A stretch of 64,000 bases of DNA, taken from positions 1 to 64,000 of the forward strand of contig CABJAV010000003.1 in assembly GCA_902363675.1 (NCBI GenBank). The letters run 5' to 3'. Under the pieces are notes generated by a model. That model did not search any database and had not been told where the DNA came from. It saw only the letters and a list, made by a program, of their open reading frames with translations. This document shows positions 28,076 to 37,626 of the stretch, in pieces; position 1 is the first letter of the stretch; the number at the start of each line of letters is the position of its first letter. The stretch comes from Lachnospiraceae bacterium (GTDB lineage Bacteria; Bacillota; Clostridia; Lachnospirales; Lachnospiraceae). A program made the position numbers and the translations under genes.

Positions 28076-29170
28076 TTAGCCTACCTCCTTTGCATTTTTA
28101 ACCTTCATCTTTTGTGAGAAGGCTGCAAATTTTTCTCTCACCACCGGAGCACTGATTACAACCAGAATGATGACAACGATTGCCTTGTAAGCTGAGATTG
28201 CTTCTGATTTAACATTGAGCTTGTACAGTGTAGTGGTCAAAAACTGAATAACATATGCGCCTAAAATAGATGCCGCAAGATTAAATTTTCCGCCGCTTAA
28301 AGAGTTTCCGCCAAGCGCTACGGCAAGGATTGCATCCATCTCGATGTCTTTTGCAATAACAGAATAGTTAATGGTCGAAATACGGCTTACTTTAATGAGC
28401 GCTGCTACCGCTACACAAAGACCAAGGATTACAAAGCTTATAAATTTGATGAATGCAGGGTTCAATCCGTTTAAGCGGGATGAACTTTCATTGATGCCGA
28501 CTGCCTGTGTATACAACCCAAGGTTCGTAAACTTCATAACCAGTGCAACCACAATGACACACGCCAATGCAATAAAGAATGGAGTCGGGATTGGGATACC
28601 CGGAATAAATCCACCGAAGTATCCGAAAGAAGGATCACTGATAACCGGGAGTTCATTATTGTTGATCCATGCCGCGATCGAACGGCCTGCTGTATACAGG
28701 ATTAATGTTGCGACCATCGGCTGTATTTTAAATCCCGCCACCAATATTCCGTTGAATGCTCCAAAAAGCATTGCAACGACACAACTTACCAGAAATGCCA
28801 CGATAATCGGTGCCTGTAACTGATCCGGACGTGAATTGCTTCCGCACAGCACGCGTAAGATAACGGAACCGGCGATTGCAATGCCTGCTCCAACGGAGAT
28901 ATCCTGTCCACCGGAAGCCGCTGTAACAAGTGTCATTCCGATTGCGAGGATGGCAAGTTCCGAGCCATAATCCAGGATTGTAATCAGATATCCGGATAAT
29001 ACATGATTTCCGGAACTATTTACATCGAGTGTAATTTTGTAAAATGACGGATCTGCAATCAGATTAAATACCGCCAGCAGCAACAATGCTGCAATTGGAA
29101 TCAGGATTTGCTTTCCGCTCAGCATATCCATGATACTTTTCTTCTTTGTTAATGATTGTGTTTTAGGCAT
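28076..29170 (-). CDS. Sugar ABC transporter permease, YtfT type
   Basis: A 364-residue permease of the same family, with the motifs GMTLVTAASGGQDISVGAG and ALGGNSLSGGKFNLAASILG. An extended N-terminal cytosolic part (about 25 residues) precedes the first helix. The start at 29170 was chosen because GGAGGTGA lies 7 nt before it; it overlaps the end of the ATPase gene by 8 nt. Pairs with the downstream permease to form the heterodimeric channel. Confidence 0.88.
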   Translation of the reverse strand: MPKTQSLTKKKSIMDMLSGKQILIPIAALLLLAVFNLIADPSFYKITLDVNSSGNHVLSGYLITILDYGSELAILAIGMTLVTAASGGQDISVGAGIAIAGSVILRVLCGSNSRPDQLQAPIIVAFLVSCVVAMLFGAFNGILVAGFKIQPMVATLILYTAGRSIAAWINNNELPVISDPSFGYFGGFIPGIPIPTPFFIALACVIVVALVMKFTNLGLYTQAVGINESSSRLNGLNPAFIKFISFVILGLCVAVAALIKVSRISTINYSVIAKDIEMDAILAVALGGNSLSGGKFNLAASILGAYVIQFLTTTLYKLNVKSEAISAYKAIVVIILVVISAPVVREKFAAFSQKMKVKNAKEVG

Positions 29171-30686
29171 TCTTCTCGTCACCTCCGGCAATCGTATCCA
29201 TAATCTTGCTCTGTGTCAAATCTTCTCCGGTAATCTCGCCAACCTTCTTTCGGTCACGCATAACGATCAAACGGGAGCAGGTACGAAGCATCTCATCCGT
29301 CTCGGACGAAATAAAGGTGACACTCATACCTTCAGAAGCAAGTTTTAGTACAAGTTTCTGAATTTCAATCTTTGTTCCGATATCAATGCCTCGTGTCGGC
29401 TCATCCAGAATCAGATACTCCGGATGGGTCAAAAGCCAGCGGGCAAGGATAACTTTCTGCTGATTTCCACCTGACAGCGACTTGATCGGCGTATCTGCCG
29501 ATGCCGTCTTGATTTCCAGCAGCTTAATATATTCGTCTGCAAATTTATTTGCCTGTGCCTTAGAGAACGGGCGGAAGAATCCCCGCAATACCTGCGCTGC
29601 AAGAATAATATTATCTCTTACAGAGAGATCTCCGACAATACCGTCCACTTTACGATCTTCCGGAAGGTAAGCAATTCCGTTCTTCATAGCATCAATAGGC
29701 TTTGAAATCTTGATTTCTTTTCCATTTTTCTTGATCTTGCCACCGATCACGCGATCCGCACCAAATATGGCACGTACACATTCGCTTCGGCCGGATCCGA
29801 GCAATCCGGTAAATCCGTTGACTTCGCCTTTTCTGATATAGAAATCAAATGGTTTGATTCCTGCATTACTCTGCAACTGTTCTACTTCAAATACCGGCGG
29901 AACGGATTCATCTGCGTGGTAGATCTGTGTCTCATCCTTAATCTGAGCCTCATCGTCAAGTTCCTTGCCAAGCATCTTAGCTACCAGTTGTACTCTCGGA
30001 AGCTTCTCAATCTCATATTCTCCGACCAGTTTACCATCCCGAAGAACCGTAATCCGGTCACATACTTCATATACCTGATCCAAAAAGTGCGTAACGAAGA
30101 TGATTCCTACGCCTCTGGCTTTCAGATCCTTCATAAGCCCGAAGAGTTTCTGTACCTCTTTGTCATCCAGAGAGGAGGTCGGCTCATCGAGGATCAGTAC
30201 TTTACAATCCATATCTACGGCTCTGGCGATGGCAACCATCTGCTGGATTGCGATCGAACAGCTGGAAAGCTGCTGCGTTGCCTTTGCCGGAATATCGAGA
30301 GACTTCAGAATCTTATCTGCGTCCTCGTTCATTTTCTTCCAATTCTGTCCCACGCCCTTCGTTCGTCCGATAAACATGTTCTCTGCAACGGACAGGTTCG
30401 GGCAGAGTGTAATTTCCTGATACACAGTACTGATTCCCAGATTCTGCGCATCCTGCGGCGAATGGATTTCTACCGCCTTGTCACTTCCTGCAAGGAAAAT
30501 TTCTCCCTCATCTTTTTCATACACACCGGTCAGAACCTTGATCAGTGTCGATTTTCCGGCTCCGTTCTCACCCATAAGTGCGTGGATTTCGCCTTCACGC
30601 AGGGAGAAATCAACCGCCTGCAATGCCTTTACTCCTGTAAAGTTTTTATGGATATTTTTCATCTGTAATACTACATTTTCTTTCAC
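29163..30686 (-). CDS. Sugar ABC transporter ATP-binding protein, YtfR type
   Basis: A double ATPase of about 507 residues (RbsA/MglA type). The first domain has GENGAGKSTLIK (Walker A), LSSCSIAIQQMVAIARA (signature) and VLILDEPTSSLD (Walker B). The second has a degenerate Walker A (GLLGSGRSE), SLSGGNQQKVILARWL and YLILDEPTRGIDIG. The start is uncertain: the frame opens with TTG at 30716, and the GTG at 30686 behind AAGGGG is preferred. A terminator-like hairpin between the binding-protein gene and this gene probably lowers its expression relative to the binding protein. Confidence 0.92.
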   Translation of the reverse strand: MKENVVLQMKNIHKNFTGVKALQAVDFSLREGEIHALMGENGAGKSTLIKVLTGVYEKDEGEIFLAGSDKAVEIHSPQDAQNLGISTVYQEITLCPNLSVAENMFIGRTKGVGQNWKKMNEDADKILKSLDIPAKATQQLSSCSIAIQQMVAIARAVDMDCKVLILDEPTSSLDDKEVQKLFGLMKDLKARGVGIIFVTHFLDQVYEVCDRITVLRDGKLVGEYEIEKLPRVQLVAKMLGKELDDEAQIKDETQIYHADESVPPVFEVEQLQSNAGIKPFDFYIRKGEVNGFTGLLGSGRSECVRAIFGADRVIGGKIKKNGKEIKISKPIDAMKNGIAYLPEDRKVDGIVGDLSVRDNIILAAQVLRGFFRPFSKAQANKFADEYIKLLEIKTASADTPIKSLSGGNQQKVILARWLLTHPEYLILDEPTRGIDIGTKIEIQKLVLKLASEGMSVTFISSETDEMLRTCSRLIVMRDRKKVGEITGEDLTQSKIMDTIAGGDEKNA

Positions 30687-30720
30687 CAGCTCATTCACCC
30701 CTTGCTCATTCGTCAAAAAA

Positions 30721-30754
30721 CGCGACGCTGCGTTTTCCTCATACGCTGCGCCGC
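30721..30754 (-). terminator. Leaky terminator between binding-protein and ATPase genes
   Basis: Minus strand CGCGGCGCAGCGT, loop ATGAGGAA, ACGCAGCGTCGCG then TTTTTT: 11 of 13 positions pair by Watson-Crick, one is G-U and one is mismatched. It is GC-rich and T-tailed. Such partial terminators let the binding protein be made in excess. Confidence 0.75.
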
Positions 30755-30824
30755 GCTTCTTTTACCTGCTTATTTTGTCATTCCTGCATGCAGAATATCA
30801 TTTTGTGCTAATGCCTGTGCGTGT

Positions 30825-31832
30825 TTAGATTCCGTAAGTGCTCACATCATCTGCAGTAATGGTTGTTGCATCAAAGCCCTTCTCATCCATGATGATGGTC
30901 TTCTCTGTGATCTCTTCACCATTCTGAAGCTTCTGGATTACATCAGCGATATAAGAGGCCTGGAATGGATTACACTGTCCATCGTAGTTCCAGTTCTGAT
31001 CTAACAGTTCCTGAAGTGCCCACTGGTTGCAGTCGAATCCCATAACGATGACATCTTTGCCAACACCGTGTGAGATGTTTGCTTTATCAAGAGCTGCTAC
31101 AGCACCCTTTGCCATATCGTCGTTCTCAGCATAGATAACGTTGAACTTCTCGCCACTGTCGATAACAGACTGTACAATCTGCTGTGCTTTCTCTGCATTC
31201 CACTCTGCGGTCTGCTCATTTACAATGTTCCATCCTTCTGATGCAGCCATATCTGTGAGAGCTCCGGAACGTCCCTTCTGTGCTGCGGATCCCATAACAC
31301 CCTGAATATGAATGATATTGTACTCATCAAGATTCTGTGCTTTTAACCAATCACAGGCTGTCTGTCCTTCTTTATCCATGTCGGATACGATAGATGCTGC
31401 ATAAAGGCTCTCATCCGCATCGATAACACGGTCAAACAGGATAACCTGTGTTCCTGCATCCTGTGCATCCTTTAATACAGAATCCCATCCTGATGTATCA
31501 GCTGCTGAAAGAAGCAGATAATCAACGCCATCCTGAATGAACTTCTGTGCAGCTGTAATCTGCTCATCATTCTTAAGACTGTATGCAAATGAAGCATCAT
31601 ATCCGTTCTCTTTTGTGAACATTGCCTTCATATCCTTGTCATTTGCTGTACGATATCCGGACTCATTTGGATCATTGTTAATAATTCCGACCTTGATAAG
31701 ATCTCCGCTTGAGCTGCTGCTCGGCGCCGATGTATCACCTGCTCCGTCTGTTTTTGCTGTATTGCCGCCACAGGCAACCAGTCCGAATACCATCATTGAT
31801 GCCATTAAGATTGATAAGATTTTTTTCTTCAT
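30825..31832 (-). CDS. Sugar ABC transporter substrate-binding lipoprotein, YtfQ type
   Basis: A 335-residue LacI-fold periplasmic-type binding protein. MKKKILSILMASMMVFGLVACGG is a signal peptide with lipobox LVAC (Cys21), given here in outline. The body has VGIINNDPNESGYRTANDKDMKAMF and DGVDYLLLSAADTSGWDSVLKDA, matching the YtfQ branch that binds furanose sugars. The start at 31832 is set by GGGAGGAAAA; the frame is open to 31925. First gene of the transporter operon. Confidence 0.92.
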   Translation of the reverse strand: MKKKILSILMASMMVFGLVACGGNTAKTDGAGDTSAPSSSSSGDLIKVGIINNDPNESGYRTANDKDMKAMFTKENGYDASFAYSLKNDEQITAAQKFIQDGVDYLLLSAADTSGWDSVLKDAQDAGTQVILFDRVIDADESLYAASIVSDMDKEGQTACDWLKAQNLDEYNIIHIQGVMGSAAQKGRSGALTDMAASEGWNIVNEQTAEWNAEKAQQIVQSVIDSGEKFNVIYAENDDMAKGAVAALDKANISHGVGKDVIVMGFDCNQWALQELLDQNWNYDGQCNPFQASYIADVIQKLQNGEEITEKTIIMDEKGFDATTITADDVSTYGI

Positions 31833-32229
31833 AAATTTTTCCTCCCATGTTACATTGTTTTGAATTGTTTTGTTTGTTTCGTTTGGGCCCTTCTCTTTTG
31901 TAAGTTCACTATACCATCCGTTCATTTTATGGGCAATCTCATTTTTTCTTATTTCTTCGTATTTGGAAGTTATTTACAATACAAATTTACTGTGATATTA
32001 TTAAAACAAATACAAATTGTGACATGATGTATTTTTTTACTTCAGAGCGTATGCTTTTCTATGATTTTGCAAGATAAATCCGCTTTCTGCGACAGATTCA
32101 ACACCATAATCCATTGTGAAAACTGAAAAAGCATTTGCCTCAAAAGCATTTTTTTGTAAAAAAGTTTGTTTTTTTACGATTCTGTATCTAAATGTACAAA
32201 TTCTAATTTCCAAAAAAGGGGAAAATTTT

Positions 32230-33288
32230 ATGGCGATCAAATATAAATGGCTCGCAGCAAAGCTGCGCGAACAATTACCGGACTACGCTGCACGTGGACA
32301 GCATCAACTGCCAACCGAGGTGGAACTTGCATCACGTTACAAAGTCAGCCGGCAGACTGTCCGCCAGGCACTTGCGCAGCTGACGCAGGAAGGCTTGATT
32401 GAGAAAAGACAAGGGAGCGGCAGCTTTCTTACCGGTCGGCTGCGTTCATTTGATCAGAATATTGTGTCGATTCTGATCTCCAGTGATTCGGATTATACCT
32501 ATCCAACGTTTCTGTATCATCTTCGTCATGAACTTCAACGCAAAAATTTTATGTTACGCGTTCACATAACCGGCAATGATATTGCAAAGGAACGTTCCAT
32601 CCTTTCGGAACTTCTTTCTGACCCGCCACGAGTACTCATTGTCGAACCGGTCAAAAGTACACTTCCCAATCCCAATCTGGATCTGTACCGCACATTGCTC
32701 CGGAATCAATGTCATATTGTTTTTCTCCGCCACAGCTACCCTCAGCTAAACAAAATTGTCTGTGTCGGGGAAGATAATCTTTCCGGGAGTCGCATGCTTA
32801 CAGAACATTTGCTTGCTCAGGGGCATACCTCTCTCGGAGCCCTCTTTTACGCAGACGATCTCTCCGGAAGTGAACGGTATCAGGGAATGATCGAATCCTT
32901 ACGTGACAACGGACTTCCGCTTCCGGATGCATCCGTGCGCTGGTTCCACACTTTCGAATTGCAGCAATTAATACAAAAACGCGATACAGACTTCATAAAA
33001 AAAGCGATACAGGAATCCTTTTCATCCTGTACCGCTATACTGTGCCACAACGACCTGATTGCCTATGAACTTATCCGTGCTCTACATATGTCCTCTGATC
33101 CGCGTCTATCGGAAATTACCGTTGTCTCGTTCGACCACAGTTATCTTTGCAGAACAAGTCAGCCTTCATTTCTCTCACTTTCCCACCGGGAGCATGAATT
33201 GGAGCAAAAACTTACGGAAACAGCATTAGCCCCGCTTAAAGGATTGCCTGCAAATTCATCAAACCTGGATTGGATTTTTCAACCGTAG
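32230..33288 (+). CDS. GntR/LacI-type (AraR-like) regulator, third copy
   Basis: A 352-residue protein with an N-terminal GntR winged helix (LPTEVELASRYKVSRQTVRQ, residues about 23-42) and a LacI-type sensor domain, the AraR design but clearly diverged from araR1 and araR2 (for example FLRHSYPQLNKIVCVGEDN). It is transcribed divergently from the ABC transporter operon and is probably its regulator. The start at 32230 follows AAAAGGGGAAAATTTT; the frame is open to 32116 but without support. The 397-nt space 31833-32229 holds the divergent promoters and several ACAAAT repeats (about 31975-32025) that may be operators. Confidence 0.87.
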   Translation: MAIKYKWLAAKLREQLPDYAARGQHQLPTEVELASRYKVSRQTVRQALAQLTQEGLIEKRQGSGSFLTGRLRSFDQNIVSILISSDSDYTYPTFLYHLRHELQRKNFMLRVHITGNDIAKERSILSELLSDPPRVLIVEPVKSTLPNPNLDLYRTLLRNQCHIVFLRHSYPQLNKIVCVGEDNLSGSRMLTEHLLAQGHTSLGALFYADDLSGSERYQGMIESLRDNGLPLPDASVRWFHTFELQQLIQKRDTDFIKKAIQESFSSCTAILCHNDLIAYELIRALHMSSDPRLSEITVVSFDHSYLCRTSQPSFLSLSHREHELEQKLTETALAPLKGLPANSSNLDWIFQP

Positions 33289-33304
33289 CGGGCAAAGATT
33301 GATA

Positions 33305-34921
33305 TTACACTCCTTTACCGCTTCGATATTCTCTCGGGCTGACGCCCTGTGTCTTTTTAAACACAAAACTAAAATAGTGAGAATCCTTATAACCGACCTG
33401 TGCCGCGACCTCCGCGGTCGCAAGGTCGGTGCTTCGCAGAAGTTTCTTTGCCTTGTCTATGCGTTTGTCCGTAACATATTCCGTAAACGTCATTCTCATG
33501 TTCTGACTAAACACAGAACTCAAATAGTTTGCACTGACCTGTACCTCACAGGCAATGCTTCCAAGCGTGAGTGTTTCGTCCGCATAGTGCGCGTCAATGT
33601 AATCCATCGCATTCTTTAATATTTTGCTGCTTTGTCCGCTTGTCTGTTCATCCCGTATCGCCAATGCTGCAAGAAGTGCTTCCGCAAAATAGGCATTCAC
33701 TTCCTCCTTGGCAATGTGAACCTGATCCTGATATTCTCCAATTCTGTCATAATAATCTTCCTTGGAAGCCCCAATCGTTTCCAGAAAAGCCAGGATTGTA
33801 AAACGGATATTCAGAATAATATAGTCCCTAAACATCTTGGAATTCAATGCATCCCCAACATTTTGCAGATAAGACTCCACAAAACTGTACACTTCCATTC
33901 GACTTCCTTTTGCAAGAAAATCCTGTATCATTTCCGGTGACATTTGTGAGTATTCCACTTCAGCAATCTGTGTGTCATCAAGCGTCGAAAGATTGTTCTG
34001 CAGCGTCTGCTTTGTAAAGAAATGCTGCTCCGGATAAATGAAACGATACGCCGAATACTGTCTGACCCGATCATAACACTCCGGCAGCATACTCAGCCGC
34101 TCCACGGGATCCGATACTGCTGCATACCACTCATAATCACTGCTGTCCGCCTCACATACCGTACGGATCTGTTCTACCGCCTGATCCGTATCCTCCTGTA
34201 TACGATCCCAGTCTCCCCTGACAAGGATTCCGTAGCAGTTGATATTCCAGCGAAAGAGAATATACTGAGGGAAACGCAGAAAATAGTGAAGAATTTCTTC
34301 CTGAACCTGCACAAAATGATTCACATTGCTCTCCGGCATCCCTTTCTTATTTTCCTGCATATATAAAAAAATAAGATTATATCCGGATGCCGAGAGATCC
34401 AGCGATTTCTTGGCCGCTTCCTCGTAAATCTCTGTAACACTCATCTCTCCTTCAAGCATTTTCTCAAAGAAGTGTCTCATGGAAAACTGCTCATATTCTC
34501 TCATCTCATCGGCAAGTTTTGTCTGATAATCCTCCTGTTGCTGCTCACGCTCAATTTTTTCCCGAATCTCCTGAAGAACGGTTCGCAAAGACGCACGGGT
34601 AACCGGTTTAAGCACATACTGATCAACACCGATCGTTATGGCACGTCTTGCATATTCAAAATCATCGTATCCGCTTAAGATCACAATCTTTGTCTTCGGG
34701 AACTCCTCTTTGACCATGCGACTTAATGACAAACCGTCCATAAACGGCATTTTAATATCTGTAATGATCAGATCCGGACGTGTCTTGCGGATAAGCGGCA
34801 ACGCCATCTCTCCGTCGGAAGCCTCCCCAACAAAGCGGTATCCATACTGATCCCACGGGATCTTATCTCTGAGTCCCTCCCGGATTACAGTCTCGTCCTC
34901 TACCAAAAATACTTTTAACAT
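33305..34921 (-). CDS. YesN-type response regulator with AraC DNA-binding domain
   Basis: A 538-residue two-component regulator. Receiver domain residues 1-about 120: VFLVEDETVIREGL, phospho-acceptor Asp in PDLIITDIKMPFMDG, and KPVTRASLR. A long middle region of unknown fold follows. The C-terminal AraC/XylS domain (about residues 435-538) ends with the double helix-turn-helix signature GYKDSHYFSFVFKKTQGVSPREYR. It is the last gene of a kinase / binding protein / regulator operon and is expected to activate the arabinose transporter or ara genes. Confidence 0.93.
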   Translation of the reverse strand: MLKVFLVEDETVIREGLRDKIPWDQYGYRFVGEASDGEMALPLIRKTRPDLIITDIKMPFMDGLSLSRMVKEEFPKTKIVILSGYDDFEYARRAITIGVDQYVLKPVTRASLRTVLQEIREKIEREQQQEDYQTKLADEMREYEQFSMRHFFEKMLEGEMSVTEIYEEAAKKSLDLSASGYNLIFLYMQENKKGMPESNVNHFVQVQEEILHYFLRFPQYILFRWNINCYGILVRGDWDRIQEDTDQAVEQIRTVCEADSSDYEWYAAVSDPVERLSMLPECYDRVRQYSAYRFIYPEQHFFTKQTLQNNLSTLDDTQIAEVEYSQMSPEMIQDFLAKGSRMEVYSFVESYLQNVGDALNSKMFRDYIILNIRFTILAFLETIGASKEDYYDRIGEYQDQVHIAKEEVNAYFAEALLAALAIRDEQTSGQSSKILKNAMDYIDAHYADETLTLGSIACEVQVSANYLSSVFSQNMRMTFTEYVTDKRIDKAKKLLRSTDLATAEVAAQVGYKDSHYFSFVFKKTQGVSPREYRSGKGV

Positions 34922-34943
34922 TTTCTATCCCCTATTAGTCTTA

Positions 34944-35945
34944 TTAGTAAATTCTGTTATCCAATACGGATAACACATTTTTCTGTGTAAAAATTTTCTC
35001 TTCTACATAGTTGATCTTATCAACCGGTTCGCCATTCTCCAACTTGCGCACGATTTCTTCCAGATATGGTCCCAGAAGCGGATTACACTCAATATCAACA
35101 TTGATCAGACCCGATTTCACTTTTTCTAACGCACTCTTTGTTCCATCGAAAGAGATCAGTGTCATATCACCACCTGTTCCGGTCGTATATCCGGCTTCGC
35201 TTATAGCCTGGAGTACACCGATCGTCATATCATCATTCTGCGAGACAATCACATCGATGTCACTATATTTTTTCAAATACTTGGACATCACTTCCTTGCC
35301 TTTTGCTGTAGTAAAATCAGCATTCTCGCATGCAAGAATATTCCAGTTTTCATGTCTGTCCGCAACCGTCTGGAATCCTTCGGTTCTTCCAAGCATCGCC
35401 GTCGACCCCGGTGTCCCTTGCAAAATCACAATATTCACCTGACTATGACTGAAATTTTTACCCTTAAGTTCCTCCTCAAGCCACCTTCCGGCGTTGCGTC
35501 CTTCTTCCGTAAAATCCGATCCAACCCATGCGGTATATAATGACGGATCACTATCTACATTACGGTCCATAATAATAACCGGAATCTTAGCTTCCTTTGC
35601 CTCCTTTAAAACAGTATCCCATCCGCTCTCCACGATCGGTGAAAAAATAATATAATCGACCTGCTGTGAGATAAAGCTCCGTATTGCCTTAATCTGGTTT
35701 TCCTGCTTTTGCCGGGCATTATTGTACATAAGGAAATAACCATTCTCTTTTGTAAACACCTGTTGGATCGATGCCGTATTTGCAGATCTCCACATCGATT
35801 CGCTTCCCAGCTGCGAGACACCGATCACAGTCATGTTCTCATCCGGATACGGCCGTTCTTCAGAACTGAAATCCTGCTGTGCTGAAGTGCATCCCGTAGA
35901 CATAAGAAGGGCAAACAGCAGACATACTACGATATATCCACGCAT
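34944..35945 (-). CDS. Sugar-sensing binding lipoprotein coupled to the histidine kinase
   Basis: A 333-residue LacI-fold binding protein related to the transporter's YtfQ-type protein (shared VIGVSQLGSESMWRSAN... NGYFLMYNNARQ pattern). The N-terminus has a signal peptide with lipobox STGC. No permease genes belong to it; instead it lies between the kinase and response-regulator genes, so it is probably the sensor part of the system (compare XylFII with LytS in Clostridium). The start at 35945 lies 1 nt after the kinase stop codon; the frame is open to 35993, so the N-terminus is uncertain. Confidence 0.87.
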   Translation of the reverse strand: MRGYIVVCLLFALLMSTGCTSAQQDFSSEERPYPDENMTVIGVSQLGSESMWRSANTASIQQVFTKENGYFLMYNNARQKQENQIKAIRSFISQQVDYIIFSPIVESGWDTVLKEAKEAKIPVIIMDRNVDSDPSLYTAWVGSDFTEEGRNAGRWLEEELKGKNFSHSQVNIVILQGTPGSTAMLGRTEGFQTVADRHENWNILACENADFTTAKGKEVMSKYLKKYSDIDVIVSQNDDMTIGVLQAISEAGYTTGTGGDMTLISFDGTKSALEKVKSGLINVDIECNPLLGPYLEEIVRKLENGEPVDKINYVEEKIFTQKNVLSVLDNRIY

Positions 35946-35946
35946 T

Positions 35947-37464
35947 CTACGTTTCCGCTCCACTTTGTCCGCCTCCTTCCGATAATAATTCATGATTTTC
36001 CAAAGTAGCAGGGATCATAACCGTAACTTTTGTTCCCTTACCCGGAGCTGAATCGATCGTCAGCCCGTATTCCGCTCCAAAATACATTCGGATACGTTCA
36101 TTGACATTGGCCAGTCCAAATCCGCGGTCCGTCTCTTTGCAAGGTTTCGATATATCTTCCCTAAGTTGATTCAGCTCTGCTTCATCCATTCCGGCACCAT
36201 CATCACAGATTGTAAAATAAATATTTCCCTCCAGCATTTCTCCTGTTACCGTAATCGTTCCGGGCGAGCGCTTATATTTGATTCCATGATAGAGGGCATT
36301 TTCTACAATCGGCTGCAATGTCAGTTTTGGAATCTGGTATCCGTATAAGGAACGATCAATTGCAATATGATAATCCATAATATCACTATAGCGAGCTCCC
36401 TGAATCTGCAGATAGCTTCGAATATGTTGTTCCTCCATACGAATACTGATAAATTCTTTTCCCTTGCTAAGCACGATACGGAAAAAATCAGACAAAGTAA
36501 CAACCATATCCACAGCCTGATCCGCCTCGTTACATTCGATCAGCCAAACGATCGTATCAAGCGTGTTGTACAAAAAATGCGGGTTGATCTGTTCCTGCAA
36601 AAGACGAAGATCTGCCTTTCGCATCTTTTGTTCGTCATCTCTTACTTTATCAACAAGTTCCTGCATTTTTCCGGCCATATCGTTAAATCCCTGGCTTAAC
36701 ACAGCAACCTCATCGCTTGTTTTCGCATTCGTACGGACAGCAAAATTACCTTCCGCGATCTCTCCGGTGGCATCATATAATTGCCACAATGGGCGGAGAA
36801 TACCGGAAGTCACCAGGAAGGCTGCCACAGCGACCGCCACACCCAATACACAAAGCAGCACGGAAAGTAAGATAATAAAAGCACGCACCTGTGCATTCAT
36901 CACATTTGTAACGGTTTCCATATTGTTCGTCTGATAGTAGATATAATACTGAATATCATCCTGGATCAATTCCGTCATAATATAGATATTATTGTCCAGC
37001 TCGCTAATGTTCGTATCGTACTGATTACCTTCATGAACATTCTCAAGAATATCTGTGACGCGTTTCTCGAGTGTATCGGTATTACGCAGCAGGCTGTCAA
37101 GCCACAGCCGGCTTTCATAATCCTCCGTCACCTTCTTTAACTCCGTACAGCTCGATCGCAGACTCCGGATCATAGTATATGGATTTTTTAATGTCTCATC
37201 CTGAGAAATTGTATCGATTGATACATATCCGACAACAATCTTGTAAAGACTCTCATCCATCTCTTCTTTAAAACTTATATTGTAATTATTGGCAATCGTC
37301 AGATGATCGACAATATCGTTATATGTCCGATTATATCTTGCAATCGTTACTAAAAGATATACACTCACCAGTAAAAACGGGAGTGTTGATACCGAGAGCA
37401 ATACCAATATTTTATTCCGGATGGAAAAAGCAACTTTCTTTTTTGGTTTTTTCTTCTGCATCAT
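35947..37464 (-). CDS. YesM/LytS-type sensor histidine kinase
   Basis: A membrane kinase of about 505 residues. A basic N-terminus is followed by a first membrane helix, an extracellular domain of about 150 residues, and a second helix, then HAMP (LYDATGEIAEGNFAVRT). The His_kinase motif QEQINPHFLYNTLDTIVWLI (phospho-His in PHFLYN) and a HATPase_c domain with N box (ENALYHGIKYKRS) and DDGAGMDE, GFGLANVNERI follow. The start is ambiguous: GTG 37479 or ATG 37464, the latter preferred behind GGAG. Leads the three-gene operon. Confidence 0.92.
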   Translation of the reverse strand: MMQKKKPKKKVAFSIRNKILVLLSVSTLPFLLVSVYLLVTIARYNRTYNDIVDHLTIANNYNISFKEEMDESLYKIVVGYVSIDTISQDETLKNPYTMIRSLRSSCTELKKVTEDYESRLWLDSLLRNTDTLEKRVTDILENVHEGNQYDTNISELDNNIYIMTELIQDDIQYYIYYQTNNMETVTNVMNAQVRAFIILLSVLLCVLGVAVAVAAFLVTSGILRPLWQLYDATGEIAEGNFAVRTNAKTSDEVAVLSQGFNDMAGKMQELVDKVRDDEQKMRKADLRLLQEQINPHFLYNTLDTIVWLIECNEADQAVDMVVTLSDFFRIVLSKGKEFISIRMEEQHIRSYLQIQGARYSDIMDYHIAIDRSLYGYQIPKLTLQPIVENALYHGIKYKRSPGTITVTGEMLEGNIYFTICDDGAGMDEAELNQLREDISKPCKETDRGFGLANVNERIRMYFGAEYGLTIDSAPGKGTKVTVMIPATLENHELLSEGGGQSGAET

Positions 37465-37543
37465 CGAAAATATCTCCACATCATTATATGTCTATTATAT
37501 AAGATCTCTCCTCCATCGTCAAAAAGAAATGCTTATGTTTAAA

Positions 37544-37567
37544 AACCTCCCCGGGGAAGGGGAGGTT
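37544..37567 (-). terminator. Terminator of araA-araB-araD copy 2
   Basis: Perfect 9-bp arms AACCTCCCC / GGGGAGGTT with a 6-nt loop, then TTTTTAAAC on the minus strand. It lies 60 nt past the araD2 stop and just before the kinase gene region ends, separating the two operons. Confidence 0.85.
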
Positions 37568-37626
37568 CTTAAGAAGGAAATTTTTAGGAAACTATGAAAA
37601 AATTGTATCAGTAGTTTTTACTTTAA

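Noticed and set aside
27482..28117. 211-codon plus-strand ORF
   Set aside because: Antisense of the permease genes; composition reflects the hydrophobic code of the opposite strand.
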